A stretch of 64,000 nucleotides of DNA, taken from assembly GCF_021290925.1 (NCBI RefSeq), contig NZ_JAJSLX010000003.1, positions 1 to 64,000 on the forward strand, read 5' to 3'. Below are positions 31,556-41,549 of the stretch, in pieces. The notes under the pieces were generated by a model that was not told the DNA's origin, searched no databases, and saw only the letters and a list, made by a program, of their open reading frames with translations. The DNA is from Sessilibacter corallicola. Lineage in GTDB: Bacteria; Pseudomonadota; Gammaproteobacteria; Pseudomonadales; Cellvibrionaceae. The translations under genes were made by a program, and so were the position numbers. Each line of letters opens with the position of its first letter. The stretch's first letter is position 1.

Positions 31556-31606
31556 TTAAAAAGCTTGCTTAGCGTGTTAGTTTTTTAATACGTAGGTAAG
31601 CTTTTA
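31556..31606 (+). terminator. hairpin with T-run after the lipase gene
   Basis: AAAAGCTTGCTTAGCGTG... pairs with ...CGTAGGTAAGCTTTTA around a T-rich loop. It is an imperfect but long stem that ends in TTTTA, and would end the lipase transcript before the lipoprotein gene. Confidence 0.6.
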
Positions 31607-31684
31607 TAGCTCGCTTATTGATAATTTATCCGCGCAAAAAAATAAAGTTTTAAAATTAGGGTAGTAAAAGAAAGTGGTGTTTCA

Positions 31685-32149
31685 ATGGCTATGATACGAA
31701 GGTTATTGTGTAAACCAAACAGATGGATATCAGTCGTCGGCTCGTGTTTATTTGTTTTGCTGTTATCGGGTTGTATGGCGTCGTTAGTCAGTGATTACGA
31801 TGAAAATACCGACAGAGCAGTTACTGAGTTACACAAAGAATTCGAGACATTTTTTGTAACGCTAAAAACTCAAACTGATCAACCTGATTGCCATTACGAT
31901 AATCATAAAACGTTCTATATCGAATCGGCAGTATCTGTAAGTTCAATTGAAATACGTGCCAGTGCTATCGATAAAAACGAAAAAACCGTAGAACAAATTG
32001 GTTTGCTTAAACAAAGCATGAATACCTTGCAGCAATTACATGAGTTGTCGTGTTTGTCTGAAGGTCAAATCGAAAGCCTTCAAAGTAGCTTTAACAGTAT
32101 GTTTACTGCAATTTTACGGTTAGAGCTGGCTAAAAAGCGCAGTTCGTAA
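31685..32149 (+). CDS. small lipoprotein of unknown function
   Basis: A 154-residue lipoprotein. Residues 1-30 make a signal peptide, with a basic start (MIRRLLCKPNRW) and hydrophobic LFVLLLSGC; the Cys at about 30 is lipidated. The mature chain is alpha-helical and hydrophilic, with two further Cys. No family is recognised. It lies 15 bases upstream of a small gene, giving a probable two-gene unit. The lipase is separated by a terminator-like hairpin. Confidence 0.6.
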   Translation: MAMIRRLLCKPNRWISVVGSCLFVLLLSGCMASLVSDYDENTDRAVTELHKEFETFFVTLKTQTDQPDCHYDNHKTFYIESAVSVSSIEIRASAIDKNEKTVEQIGLLKQSMNTLQQLHELSCLSEGQIESLQSSFNSMFTAILRLELAKKRSS

Positions 32150-32176
32150 AGACCAATAATTTTGATGGAAGATGTT

Positions 32177-32506
32177 ATGAGTTTGGATGTTGCCGAATTA
32201 GCTGAAAATATGCTCACCGCCTTTAAAGGCTCGCTGGCGGATAAATGGCCTGAAATAAAAACCTACGCCGAAGCCGAATCTAAAAAGCTGGCTGAAAATT
32301 TTTTAATGATTGAAACCTTAAAACGATCGGGTGAAATCAACGAAGCTCAAGCTAAGCTGCACCATGAAATACAACGCAATGCAACAAGGTCAGTATTGCT
32401 TGCTATTGAAGGGTTGGGTTTGATTGCAGTGGAAGAGGCCATTAACGCTGCTATGGATGTGTTGCGCGATACCGTCAACACCGCATTGGGATTTTCTCTG
32501 TTGTAA
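32177..32506 (+). CDS. hypothetical protein, 109 residues
   Basis: A small alpha-helical protein with three or four amphipathic helices and a Val/Ala-rich C-terminus (LGLIAVEEAINAAMDVLRDTV). No membrane segment is strong. ATG 32177 is chosen because GGAAG lies five to nine bases upstream; ATG 32165 is also possible. The function is unknown. Its short distance to the lipoprotein gene suggests co-transcription and perhaps an envelope role, but that is inference. Confidence 0.55.
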   Translation: MSLDVAELAENMLTAFKGSLADKWPEIKTYAEAESKKLAENFLMIETLKRSGEINEAQAKLHHEIQRNATRSVLLAIEGLGLIAVEEAINAAMDVLRDTVNTALGFSLL

Positions 32507-32838
32507 TTGTTGGGTTCGGCTGTTGCATGACGGAGCAAATTAACAGCCGAGCTGAATTTAACGGGTATTTGTTGAGGTGACGAGCGCTTCGAACTACACT
32601 TATATTCTTAAAATCGCATATCTTCTACAAGCCGTATCCTTTCTTTTTGTTTCAGTTCTTGGTTATTTCTTTCGCTGAGTGATCTTGAGGTTAGTCAGAG
32701 GCTCCTAAAGTCTCGATTTTCTGACCTCTGCCATTATTTGCCACAATTCATCATTTCAATGCCTTAGATTATTGATAAACTGCGCGCATCTCTTGCGATT
32801 AAAACGCCGCCACCCAGGCGATATATAAGGAAATCAAT
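32507..32838 (+). other. intergenic region before the macroglobulin gene
   Basis: No gene. TTGAGGTTAGTCAGAGGCTCCT (32,685-32,706) is one of three copies of a recurrent motif. Its CAGAGG pairs with CCTCTG 23 bases on, so a stem-loop is possible. TTGATAAACT near 32,773 could be an extended -10 box for the macroglobulin gene. Confidence 0.45.
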
Positions 32839-35800
32839 ATGAAGGGTTTATTAAAAATTCCTTTCGATCTGTTGTCATTAATCTTTGGCAAGATTCATTG
32901 GCAAGCGCCAACTTGGTTGTTGTTAATAACCCGTTTTCTTAGAAAATCACCGTGGTTCGTGTTTTTGGTTTTGTTGAGTTTTGTAGTCGCTGGCGGCGCT
33001 TACTACTACGTTAAAAATTTGCCGGGTGATGTGCTCATTAAAGCATCAGTAAGTCCTCCGGATGTTCTTCCCGACAATGAAAGCTCGAAACCCGACAGCA
33101 TAGAGATTCGTTTTGCGTACGATTTTTCCCTTTTGAGAGACGACCAGCCAAGACCCGATGGTACGCCCAGTGTGGCGCGAATTGATCTTATTGATCAAAC
33201 CATTACCAGCGGTGTTTCTATTTCTCCGCCCATTGATGGCCAGTGGCAATGGAGAGGTGATCGAGCGTTGTTCTTTACTCCCCACAACGATTGGGCGCCG
33301 GCTACTGAATACGAGGTGACGTTCGGCTCCGATGTTTTTGTCCCAGATACAAAACTGCTCGATACAAGCGTAAGCTTTAAAGCGCCGGAGTTGTCGATTT
33401 CGGTGAGTGATTTTGAGTTTTATCAAGATCCTACAGATCGATCCATTCGTCGCGTTATTTCTACCTTGCGTTTTTCCCACCCAGTGGATCAAGAATCGTT
33501 GGCAAAAAGTGTGTCGTTGACGATGCGTAATTCCGGAGACGACACTCGTGTTAAATCCAATCAATTTAAATATGAGCTAACGTTCAATAAATCCCTTCGC
33601 GAAGCCTACTTACAAAGCCAACCCATCGATTTGCCGGATGTATCTAATTACATGACTTTAACGCTTAAGCCGGGGGTTCGATCGTTGTTGGGTGGCCAAG
33701 CCCATAACGAAACCTTGACGGATAAAGTGTTAATTCCTGATATCGCCAGTTTTCTTAAGGTTGATAACGTGCGAGCGGATATTGTTAGTAACGCAAGTAA
33801 TCAACCTGAACAGGTTATTTTTCTGGAGCTAACCGATGAAATCGAAAAGTCGCAGTTGCAAGAAAAGCTTGAGTTTTATTTATTACCCAATCGCTACGCT
33901 TCTCGGTCAACGTGGTGGTACAACGCCGGAGACATCACGACTGAAGTACTTGCCGAAAGTAGCAAGTTGTCACCTAAATGGTTAGAAATTCCAAGGGAAT
34001 CTTCGGATAATTACAGCTTTGTTTTTGATGTTCCCGAAAGTCGACAAATATACGTGCGATTAAATTCGGGCCTTGAATCTGTAAACGGCTTTAAAACCAC
34101 CGCAAAATACGATCAAATCCTACAGATACCCGATTACCCTCGCGAAGTTGCGATTGCGGGGGAGGGATCAGTTCTGGTTCATTCTGGCGACCATAAGTTG
34201 AGTGTCTCAACCCGAGGGCTGAACGCGCTACGTTTTTCAATTGGACAAGTGATGGGCAATCAGCTGAATCATTTAGTCAGTCAAACCAGTGGTGATATCA
34301 GCTCTCCCCATTTTAATAATTGGTATTTTGACCAAAATAATATTTCTAAAGTTAGCGAACAAATTGTTACGCTAAACCAACGCCACCCAAAAGAATTGAA
34401 TTACGCTTCTCTGGATTTATCGCAGTATTTACGCGATAAAAATCAAACTTACGGTTTGTTTTTTGTTTCCGCATATGGGTACGACAACCATAAACAGAGA
34501 GACGTTTATGGCGTTGTTGACAGTCGATTGATCTTGGTTACCGATTTAGGGGTAATTGTCAAAGCAAACACCAATAACACTCGTGATGTGTTTGTACAAT
34601 CCATTGTAACAGGCGAACCCATTTCAGGGGCACGTGTTGAATTGCTCGGTAAAAATGGTATTGCGATTCAACACGGTGTGACCGATCAGCGCGGACACCT
34701 TAATTTGTCTTCCGCCTCCGGTTTTTATAATGAGAAACAGCCGGTGGTTTACGTGGTTAAGCACGAAGACGATGTTTCTTTTATTCCCTACGATCGAAGA
34801 ACCCGCCAAATTAACCTGTCTAAATTCGATATCGGTGGCGTCCATCCATCCAGCCGCGCTAATCATCAATTAAATAGTTTTATTTTTACCGATCGAGGCA
34901 TTTATCGACCGGGAGAAACCGCGAATATTGGTTTTGTGGTTAAGCGCGGTGATTTGCAGAATTCAGAAGGAATGCCGTTGCAAATAGAAGTGACAGGGCC
35001 AAGATACAATACTGTTCGCAAGCACAAGCTGGTGGTGCCCAAAAATGGATTTTTTGATTACCAGTTTACAACCGAACCAACCGACGATACTGGTGAATAT
35101 ACGGTGTCTTTGTATGTGTTGCGAGACAACCGTTATCGCGGCGAACAAATCGGCAGTGAGACGTTTAAAATTGAAGAATTTCAGCCCGATACCATGAAGA
35201 TTGCCAGCCAATTGGTTGGAGTACAAAAGAAAGCGTGGTCCACGGATTCGACGTTAACCGCAAAAATTACTTTGGAAAATCTATTCGGGATTCCTGCTCA
35301 AGATCGTCGCACAGAAGGGCGATTGGTGGTAACACCCGCTAGCTTCAATTTTAAAGAATACAAAGACTATATTTTTTCCAGAATAGAATCCGATACGCCT
35401 CTTGCTGGTATTGATGAAAAATTAGTTTCTAAAACAACCGATGCTGATGGGATTGCAGAATATGAATTGGCCTTAGATCGGTTTAATAATGGTACTTATC
35501 AACTGCGATTCTTAGCGGAAGGCTTTGATCAATCTGGAGGGCGTAGCGTTAAAGCCAACAACCAAGTGTTGGTGTCGCCGTTGGATTATCTGGTTGGTTA
35601 TAAACCGAATGGAAACTTGGAGTACATTAATAAAGGCTCTGATCGGAGTATCGAATTTATCGCGGTGGATAATTTCTTAAACCAAGTTGAGAAAACTGAT
35701 TTAATTCTTAAGCTAAAAGAAATTCGTCACGTGTCTACATTGGTGAAACAGGCGAATGGTACCTACCAATATCAAACCGTAGAAAAAGAGCAGTTACTGG

Positions 35801-38574
35801 TTGAAAACGAGTGGTCCATTCATGCGGATGGTTCACAGTTTAAAATTGCGAGCGAAAACCCCGGAAATTACGCACTCGAAATATACGACGGCAGTAATCG
35901 TCGGTTGTCACGTGCAGTATACAATGTGGTTGGGTCTGCAAATCTTGACGGAAAAATTGATAAAAATGCCGAGTTACAGCTCCAGCTTGAAAAAGCCGAT
36001 TATAAACCCGGTGATATTATCGAGATGAATATTAAGGCACCTTATCACGGTGCCGGATTGATCACGATTGAGACTGATCGTGTGCACGAATTTAAGTGGT
36101 TTAAAACCGACACGCAAAGTACGCTTCAAACTATTCGTGTTCCCAATAATCTAGAAGGCACGGCGTATGTGAATGTTACGTTCGTAAGAGATGTTTCATC
36201 CGACGAAATTTTTACCAGTCCACTGAGTTACGCCGTTCAGCCATTCAGTGTTGATCGCAGTAAACGGGAAATTAACGTCGACCTTGACGTTGACGATATT
36301 GTCCGCCCAGGCAAACCGATGACCATTGGTTTTTCGACCAACAAACCTGCAAAAATCGCTGTATTTGCTATTGATGAAGGAATCTTGCAAGTAGCTAATC
36401 ATAATTTGCCAAAACCTTTAGATCACTTTTTGCAAAAGCGTGCATTGGGTGTACAAACCATGCAGATTATGGATTTAATTTTACCCGAATTTGCTCTGCT
36501 AAAATCTTTGTCCGCTGCTGGCGGCGGTGCGAGTCGAAAAGCGCTTGCAAAAAACTTAAATCCTTTTGCACGTAAAACGGATAAACCAGCGGTCTTTTGG
36601 TCGGGTATTATCGATGCCGATGAATCTGATAATCAGGTGGAGTTTGTCGTTCCCGATACGTTTTCGGGTGCATTGCGAGTAATGGCCGTTGCGGTGTCAG
36701 AATCTGCGATGGGTGCTGCAAGTAAATCAACTATTGTTAGAGGACCATTCGTACTAACGCCGAATGTTTTACTGCAGGCGGCTCCGGGAGACGAGTTTAA
36801 AGCGACGATTGGCGTTGCCAATATTATTGAAGGTTCGGGCAAACAAGTTCCTATTAAAGTAAGTGTATCTTCCTCGGAGCATTTGATTTTGCAATCTGAT
36901 GCGAGCCAAGTGATTACTGTGGACGAAGGTGGAGAAAACTCGGCTACTTTTAGCTTTAAAGTGGCGGAAAAATTAGGCTCTGCAGAAATTATTTTTGACG
37001 CGGCCTATAACGACATCTCCAGCAGTCGAAGTGCAAGTTTAAGTGTTCGTCCTGCAACGCCTTACACCAGTGATTTTATCAGTGGTTACGATAAAAGCGG
37101 TAAGTTCGATATAAACTTGTCGCGAACTTTATTTGCGCCTTTATCCGAACAATCGGTGTCTGCGTCCACAAGCCCACTAGTGATGGTAGAAGGGTTGAGT
37201 GATTATCTGGAGTATTTCCCGCACGGGTGTACCGAGCAAGTGGTCAGCCAGGTTTTCCCTCTGATTGGAATGACAGGCCATCCGCATTGGTCGCCAGATA
37301 ATACGACCTTAAATGCTCATTTAGAGCAGGTGATATTGAAGTTGCGGCAGCGACAACAAGGCGAGGGCGGATTCAGTTTTTGGCCGGGTGGTTCTTACAT
37401 TGCAGAATACCCCAGCGTTTACGCCACGCACTTTTTATTGGAAGCAAAAGCGGCTGGTTTTACCGTACCAACGGACATGTTAAATCGTCTTAAAAACTAT
37501 TTGAATTTCTACGTTGGTAAACGCAGCGAAAACCTTGAACAGGCGCGTATTCGTGCAATTGCCATTTATTTGCTAACGCGGATGGACGTGGTGACAACCA
37601 ATTACTTGGTTGAATTGCAAGAATTCTTAGAGGCTAATTACCGAAAAACTTGGCGTAAAGATTTAACGTCCAGTTATTTGGCAGCGACTTACCAGCTACT
37701 TAAAAAAGGTGATCTCGCCAATGAATTGATTGAAGAATACCAACCTACCCAACAATCGAGTCGTGTGTTCGGCGATTTTGATTCGCAGCTAACTCAAGAC
37801 GCACAACATATTTGGTTATTAGCGACGCATTTTCCAGAGCGCGCAGAAAAGCTCGATGGTGAGATTCTATTGAAATTTGTTGATCCCATTTTTGAAGGCC
37901 GATACAACACCATATCTGCGTCGTATTCGATATTAGCGTTGGGTGCCTACACGAAAGTGACCAGTGATTTTTCAGTGGACTCGGCCATAGAAATATTGGC
38001 CAAATCGGGTTCGAATTATCAGCCGATGGCGGTTGAACACAATCCGTTTGCCACGGCGACCTACGATACCTCAGTTACCGATTTAACGTTAAACGCTGAT
38101 AAGAGTTTGTATTATCTTAATGTGCAAACCGGTTACGACAAGTTGTTACCAGAAAAGCCTGTGAGCGATAATTTAGAAATTCACCGCGCTTTTTACGATG
38201 AAAACGGTAAAGAGGTCAGTACGGCTGAACAGGGTGCGGAGTTGACTGTAACCCTTAGAATTCGTACCACCGATAATCAGCGCCATTCTAATATTGCGGT
38301 TGTTGATTTATTACCAGGCGGTTTTGAGGTGATTCGCAGCTCCGTTGATAGAACTGCGTACAATTGGCGAGCCGATTACATCGATATTCGCGAAGACCGA
38401 GTGGTGTATTACGGCAGTTTTGACGCCGTCGCTAAAGAGCTGACGTACAATGTTAAGGTAACAGCTGCTGGCAAATTTACGGTGCCGCCATCGTACGCGG
38501 AGTCTATGTACAATCGATCTGTGAAAGCGGTTTCTGCCGCACGTGATTTTGTCGTGACTCCCGCTTCGCCATGA
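32839..38574 (+). CDS. alpha-2-macroglobulin family protein, membrane-anchored
   Basis: A 1,911-residue bacterial alpha-2-macroglobulin, larger than E. coli YfhM (about 1,650). It traps proteases in the periplasm: cleavage of a bait region exposes an internal thioester. The thioester motif CTEQ is in FPHGCTEQVVSQ at about residue 1,460. MG domains occupy the N-terminal half, including the 'FTDRGIYRPGETANIGFVVK' segment of bacterial members (about 687-706). The N-terminus is a basic stretch and a membrane helix (FVFLVLLSFVVAGGAYYYV, about 39-57) with no lipobox, unlike the lipoprotein in E. coli. AGGAAATCA precedes ATG 32839. pbpC overlaps its stop by four bases, a common pairing for envelope repair. 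Confidence 0.95.
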   Translation: MKGLLKIPFDLLSLIFGKIHWQAPTWLLLITRFLRKSPWFVFLVLLSFVVAGGAYYYVKNLPGDVLIKASVSPPDVLPDNESSKPDSIEIRFAYDFSLLRDDQPRPDGTPSVARIDLIDQTITSGVSISPPIDGQWQWRGDRALFFTPHNDWAPATEYEVTFGSDVFVPDTKLLDTSVSFKAPELSISVSDFEFYQDPTDRSIRRVISTLRFSHPVDQESLAKSVSLTMRNSGDDTRVKSNQFKYELTFNKSLREAYLQSQPIDLPDVSNYMTLTLKPGVRSLLGGQAHNETLTDKVLIPDIASFLKVDNVRADIVSNASNQPEQVIFLELTDEIEKSQLQEKLEFYLLPNRYASRSTWWYNAGDITTEVLAESSKLSPKWLEIPRESSDNYSFVFDVPESRQIYVRLNSGLESVNGFKTTAKYDQILQIPDYPREVAIAGEGSVLVHSGDHKLSVSTRGLNALRFSIGQVMGNQLNHLVSQTSGDISSPHFNNWYFDQNNISKVSEQIVTLNQRHPKELNYASLDLSQYLRDKNQTYGLFFVSAYGYDNHKQRDVYGVVDSRLILVTDLGVIVKANTNNTRDVFVQSIVTGEPISGARVELLGKNGIAIQHGVTDQRGHLNLSSASGFYNEKQPVVYVVKHEDDVSFIPYDRRTRQINLSKFDIGGVHPSSRANHQLNSFIFTDRGIYRPGETANIGFVVKRGDLQNSEGMPLQIEVTGPRYNTVRKHKLVVPKNGFFDYQFTTEPTDDTGEYTVSLYVLRDNRYRGEQIGSETFKIEEFQPDTMKIASQLVGVQKKAWSTDSTLTAKITLENLFGIPAQDRRTEGRLVVTPASFNFKEYKDYIFSRIESDTPLAGIDEKLVSKTTDADGIAEYELALDRFNNGTYQLRFLAEGFDQSGGRSVKANNQVLVSPLDYLVGYKPNGNLEYINKGSDRSIEFIAVDNFLNQVEKTDLILKLKEIRHVSTLVKQANGTYQYQTVEKEQLLVENEWSIHADGSQFKIASENPGNYALEIYDGSNRRLSRAVYNVVGSANLDGKIDKNAELQLQLEKADYKPGDIIEMNIKAPYHGAGLITIETDRVHEFKWFKTDTQSTLQTIRVPNNLEGTAYVNVTFVRDVSSDEIFTSPLSYAVQPFSVDRSKREINVDLDVDDIVRPGKPMTIGFSTNKPAKIAVFAIDEGILQVANHNLPKPLDHFLQKRALGVQTMQIMDLILPEFALLKSLSAAGGGASRKALAKNLNPFARKTDKPAVFWSGIIDADESDNQVEFVVPDTFSGALRVMAVAVSESAMGAASKSTIVRGPFVLTPNVLLQAAPGDEFKATIGVANIIEGSGKQVPIKVSVSSSEHLILQSDASQVITVDEGGENSATFSFKVAEKLGSAEIIFDAAYNDISSSRSASLSVRPATPYTSDFISGYDKSGKFDINLSRTLFAPLSEQSVSASTSPLVMVEGLSDYLEYFPHGCTEQVVSQVFPLIGMTGHPHWSPDNTTLNAHLEQVILKLRQRQQGEGGFSFWPGGSYIAEYPSVYATHFLLEAKAAGFTVPTDMLNRLKNYLNFYVGKRSENLEQARIRAIAIYLLTRMDVVTTNYLVELQEFLEANYRKTWRKDLTSSYLAATYQLLKKGDLANELIEEYQPTQQSSRVFGDFDSQLTQDAQHIWLLATHFPERAEKLDGEILLKFVDPIFEGRYNTISASYSILALGAYTKVTSDFSVDSAIEILAKSGSNYQPMAVEHNPFATATYDTSVTDLTLNADKSLYYLNVQTGYDKLLPEKPVSDNLEIHRAFYDENGKEVSTAEQGAELTVTLRIRTTDNQRHSNIAVVDLLPGGFEVIRSSVDRTAYNWRADYIDIREDRVVYYGSFDAVAKELTYNVKVTAAGKFTVPPSYAESMYNRSVKAVSAARDFVVTPASP

Positions 38575-40973
38575 CGCGTTTATTGATGCATTCAAAGCGA
38601 CTAATCATTGGCTTGGTCGCTTTGAGTGTTTTGGCTATTGTTGTCACGGTCGTCAGTATTTATGTCGCGCCAAAACCGGATTTGTATCGATACACCAGCT
38701 ATTCGCGAGCCTTGCTCGATAAAAATGGTGAATTGCTCAGAATAAGCTTGGCCAGTGACGATCGGTATCGATTATTTCAGTCGATCGATGATATTTCCCC
38801 ATCGCTAATTCAAGCAACATTACTTTACGAAGATCAACACTTTTACGAACACGTGGGGGTGGATTTCTCGGCGATTTTACGAGCGTTTTGGTCAACGTAT
38901 GTTGTAAAGCAGCGCCGCGTGGGCGCATCTACCATTGCTATGCAAGTTGCGCGGTTACGATGGAAAATTCCATCTTCGACAATCTCTGGGAAATTTCAGC
39001 AAATATACCGCGCAATTCAGCTCGATCATCATTATTCAAAAAAAGAAATTTTAGAAGCATATTTTAACTTAGCGTCCTACGGGCAAAACGTCGAAGGTAT
39101 TGGCGCAGCCAGTCTGATTTATTTTAATAAAACACCCGATCGATTAACGTGGCTAGAATCGTTAACGCTCAGCGTTGTGCCTCAGAATCCGAACAAGCGA
39201 GCACCGGGAGTTAAAGACAGCTGGCAATACATTCGCGATGCACGTGAAAGATTGTTTGATCGTTGGCTCGATACTTTTCCCAGCACATACTCCGGTACAT
39301 ATCCGGGTGCTTCCCCTGAGGCATCTTTCGAAGATATAAGTGATAAAAAATCTCTGCTTGATTTGCCGATGGCAATTTCTACACTGAAAGATCTCCCGTT
39401 TAAAGCGCCTCATTTTAGTGAGTTTACTTTAGCCGAGTTGCCGATTTCCCAGACAGGCGTCATTACAACGTCACTGGGTTTGCGTTTACAGAAGCGAATT
39501 GAAACTCAAATACAACATTATATTACTCGACGATCCAGAGAAGGTATCACCAACGCCGCAGCGTTGTTGGTGAATTATCAGACGAATGAAATCGAGGCCA
39601 TGGTGGGTTCTGCGGATTTTTTCTCGCAACCCATTGATGGTCAAGTAAACGGGGCTCTCGCCAAGCGTTCGCCGGGTTCTGCATTGAAACCTTTTGTGTA
39701 CGCTTTAGCGATGGATGAGGGGTTGATTCACCCCATGACAATGTTGCGAGATTCCCCGCGTCGTTACGGTGGCTTCTCACCGGAAAATTTCGATAAAAAA
39801 TTTTTAGGGCCGGTGTTTGCAAAAACGGCGCTGATTGAAAGTCGCAATGTACCCGCGGTGGATTTACAGGCGCAATTGAGCCAATCCAGTTTTTATCGCT
39901 TTTTAGAAGCCGGTGGTGTTAAAGACCTTAAAGCACCGAGTTTTTACGGACTGGCGCTTGCGCTTGGTGGCGGCGAGGTCTCAATGTTAGAACTTGCGTC
40001 TTTGTATTCTGGCTTGGCTCGGGGAGGGGAATTTAAACCTCTGGCGACCGTTCATACTGAATCTCAGCAATCACGTTATTTAATCAGTCCAGAAGCCAGT
40101 TTTTTAACCTTGGATATCTTGCGGCAAAATCCCGCGCCTGGTCGTATTGACACCGATACCAAAAATCCACAACAAAACGATATTGCCTGGAAAACAGGAA
40201 CATCATGGGCGTTTCGTGACGCTTGGGCGGTGGGTGTCTCTGGGCCTTATGTACTAGCGGTTTGGGTAGGTAACTTCTCTGGTGAGGGGAACCCGGTTTT
40301 TGTTGGGCGAACGGCGGCCGGTCCATTACTGCATGCTATTTTTTCTACTGTGTTTCCCAATCAAGGCTGGCGTTTAGAAGATCAATTTAATCTTAATGCC
40401 TTGAATTTAACTCAAGTGGATGTTTGCGCATCAACCGGAGATCTTTCAGGTAAACATTGCCCACGGTCGGTAAAATCTTGGTTTATTCCTGGAGTTTCTC
40501 CAATTAAAGTCTCTACTGTGCATCGGCAAGTTGCTATTAATAAAGACACTGGTTTGCGAAGTTGTGGTGGCACCAACAAAAATACAGAGTTAAAAGTGTA
40601 TGAGTTTTGGCCTTCGGATTTTTTGCACATATTTCAACAAGCAGGAATTTCTTTAAAAACACCGCCGGTTTATGAAGCCAATTGTGATCTTGGGGTTACC
40701 AGTTCATCGGGGCAAATACCGGTGATTATTTCTCCTTTATCGTCTATTGAATATGCAATACGCAGCGGTGAAGACAATACGATTGAATTTCAAGCATCAG
40801 TAGACAGTGATGTTACAACATTATTTTGGTTTGTTAATAATCAATATATTGGTCAAGTGCCTTCGCAGTCATCACTGAGTTGGGCGGCTAAGCCAGGCGT
40901 TCACAACATTACGGTTGTCGATGATCTGGGTCGTTCCCAACGCAAAAATATCCGTGTCATTAGGGTTCGCTAA
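38571..40973 (+). CDS. pbpC: penicillin-binding protein 1C
   Basis: An 800-residue bifunctional peptidoglycan synthase. The membrane helix is at residues 10-30. The glycosyltransferase domain (GT51) carries EDQHFYEHVGVDFSAILRA and STIAMQVARL. The transpeptidase domain has SALK (residues 370-375, GSALKPFVYAL), SRN (ESRNVPAV) and KTGTS (WKTGTSWAF). The C-terminal part (about 700-800) is the BiPBP_C domain found in PBP1C. ATG 38571 overlaps the macroglobulin stop (ATGA), so translation is coupled. PBP1C binds poorly to most beta-lactams by family knowledge. This unit is thought to repair envelope damage by peptidases and invaders. Confidence 0.95.
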   Translation: MTRLLMHSKRLIIGLVALSVLAIVVTVVSIYVAPKPDLYRYTSYSRALLDKNGELLRISLASDDRYRLFQSIDDISPSLIQATLLYEDQHFYEHVGVDFSAILRAFWSTYVVKQRRVGASTIAMQVARLRWKIPSSTISGKFQQIYRAIQLDHHYSKKEILEAYFNLASYGQNVEGIGAASLIYFNKTPDRLTWLESLTLSVVPQNPNKRAPGVKDSWQYIRDARERLFDRWLDTFPSTYSGTYPGASPEASFEDISDKKSLLDLPMAISTLKDLPFKAPHFSEFTLAELPISQTGVITTSLGLRLQKRIETQIQHYITRRSREGITNAAALLVNYQTNEIEAMVGSADFFSQPIDGQVNGALAKRSPGSALKPFVYALAMDEGLIHPMTMLRDSPRRYGGFSPENFDKKFLGPVFAKTALIESRNVPAVDLQAQLSQSSFYRFLEAGGVKDLKAPSFYGLALALGGGEVSMLELASLYSGLARGGEFKPLATVHTESQQSRYLISPEASFLTLDILRQNPAPGRIDTDTKNPQQNDIAWKTGTSWAFRDAWAVGVSGPYVLAVWVGNFSGEGNPVFVGRTAAGPLLHAIFSTVFPNQGWRLEDQFNLNALNLTQVDVCASTGDLSGKHCPRSVKSWFIPGVSPIKVSTVHRQVAINKDTGLRSCGGTNKNTELKVYEFWPSDFLHIFQQAGISLKTPPVYEANCDLGVTSSSGQIPVIISPLSSIEYAIRSGEDNTIEFQASVDSDVTTLFWFVNNQYIGQVPSQSSLSWAAKPGVHNITVVDDLGRSQRKNIRVIRVR

Positions 40974-41549
40974 TGATTTTAATCATGAATGCTTTTGAGA
41001 TTAACCAGAGGCTTCTCAAGCTTTTTATACAGTTCTTATTATTAGGCGATTCTATTTAATAGGGCATGCTGAATATAAATGTGTTTTTATTTTTGTTTAT
41101 TAATTATTCTATGATTTATTTTAAGCATCAGTAGTGTGTAGTTTAGCGATTCTGGTATTTATACTTATTATGTCGTTATTTTTACTTATTGATATTTGTA
41201 CCTATTAGAAAGTCAAGCACTCAAAAAGTAAAGCATCATTTACTTTTACAATATTTTTTACTGCATCAGCTTATTTTACCCCGGCAAATTAAAGGTTTAC
41301 ACGGTTGTTTGTCAATGACAATGCTGCTTTATTTTTAACACATTTAACCCAGAAACGTGCTGAGAAGGTGTAATTGTCAAATTGCTGACGCAATAGTTTA
41401 CAAAAATTAAGTTTATTTATTCGATAATCTTGTATTAGTGTTATTTACGCTTTGATACAGGAAAGTCGCTAGGAATTACATTTTATTCGACTAAGCTTAC
41501 GGTTGGGTAAGTAATAATTGGTAAATAGATAGACTCGTAGGGTTATTTT
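40974..41549 (+). other. intergenic region after pbpC, no gene
   Basis: No gene is seen. The third copy of the recurrent motif, TTGAGATTAACCAGAGGCTTCT, lies at 40,995-41,016, 22 bases after the pbpC stop. It overlaps a stem GCTTTTGAG...CTCAAGC followed by TTTTTA, so it could act as the pbpC terminator. The remainder is AT-rich, presumably with the leader of the GGDEF-EAL gene. Confidence 0.45.
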
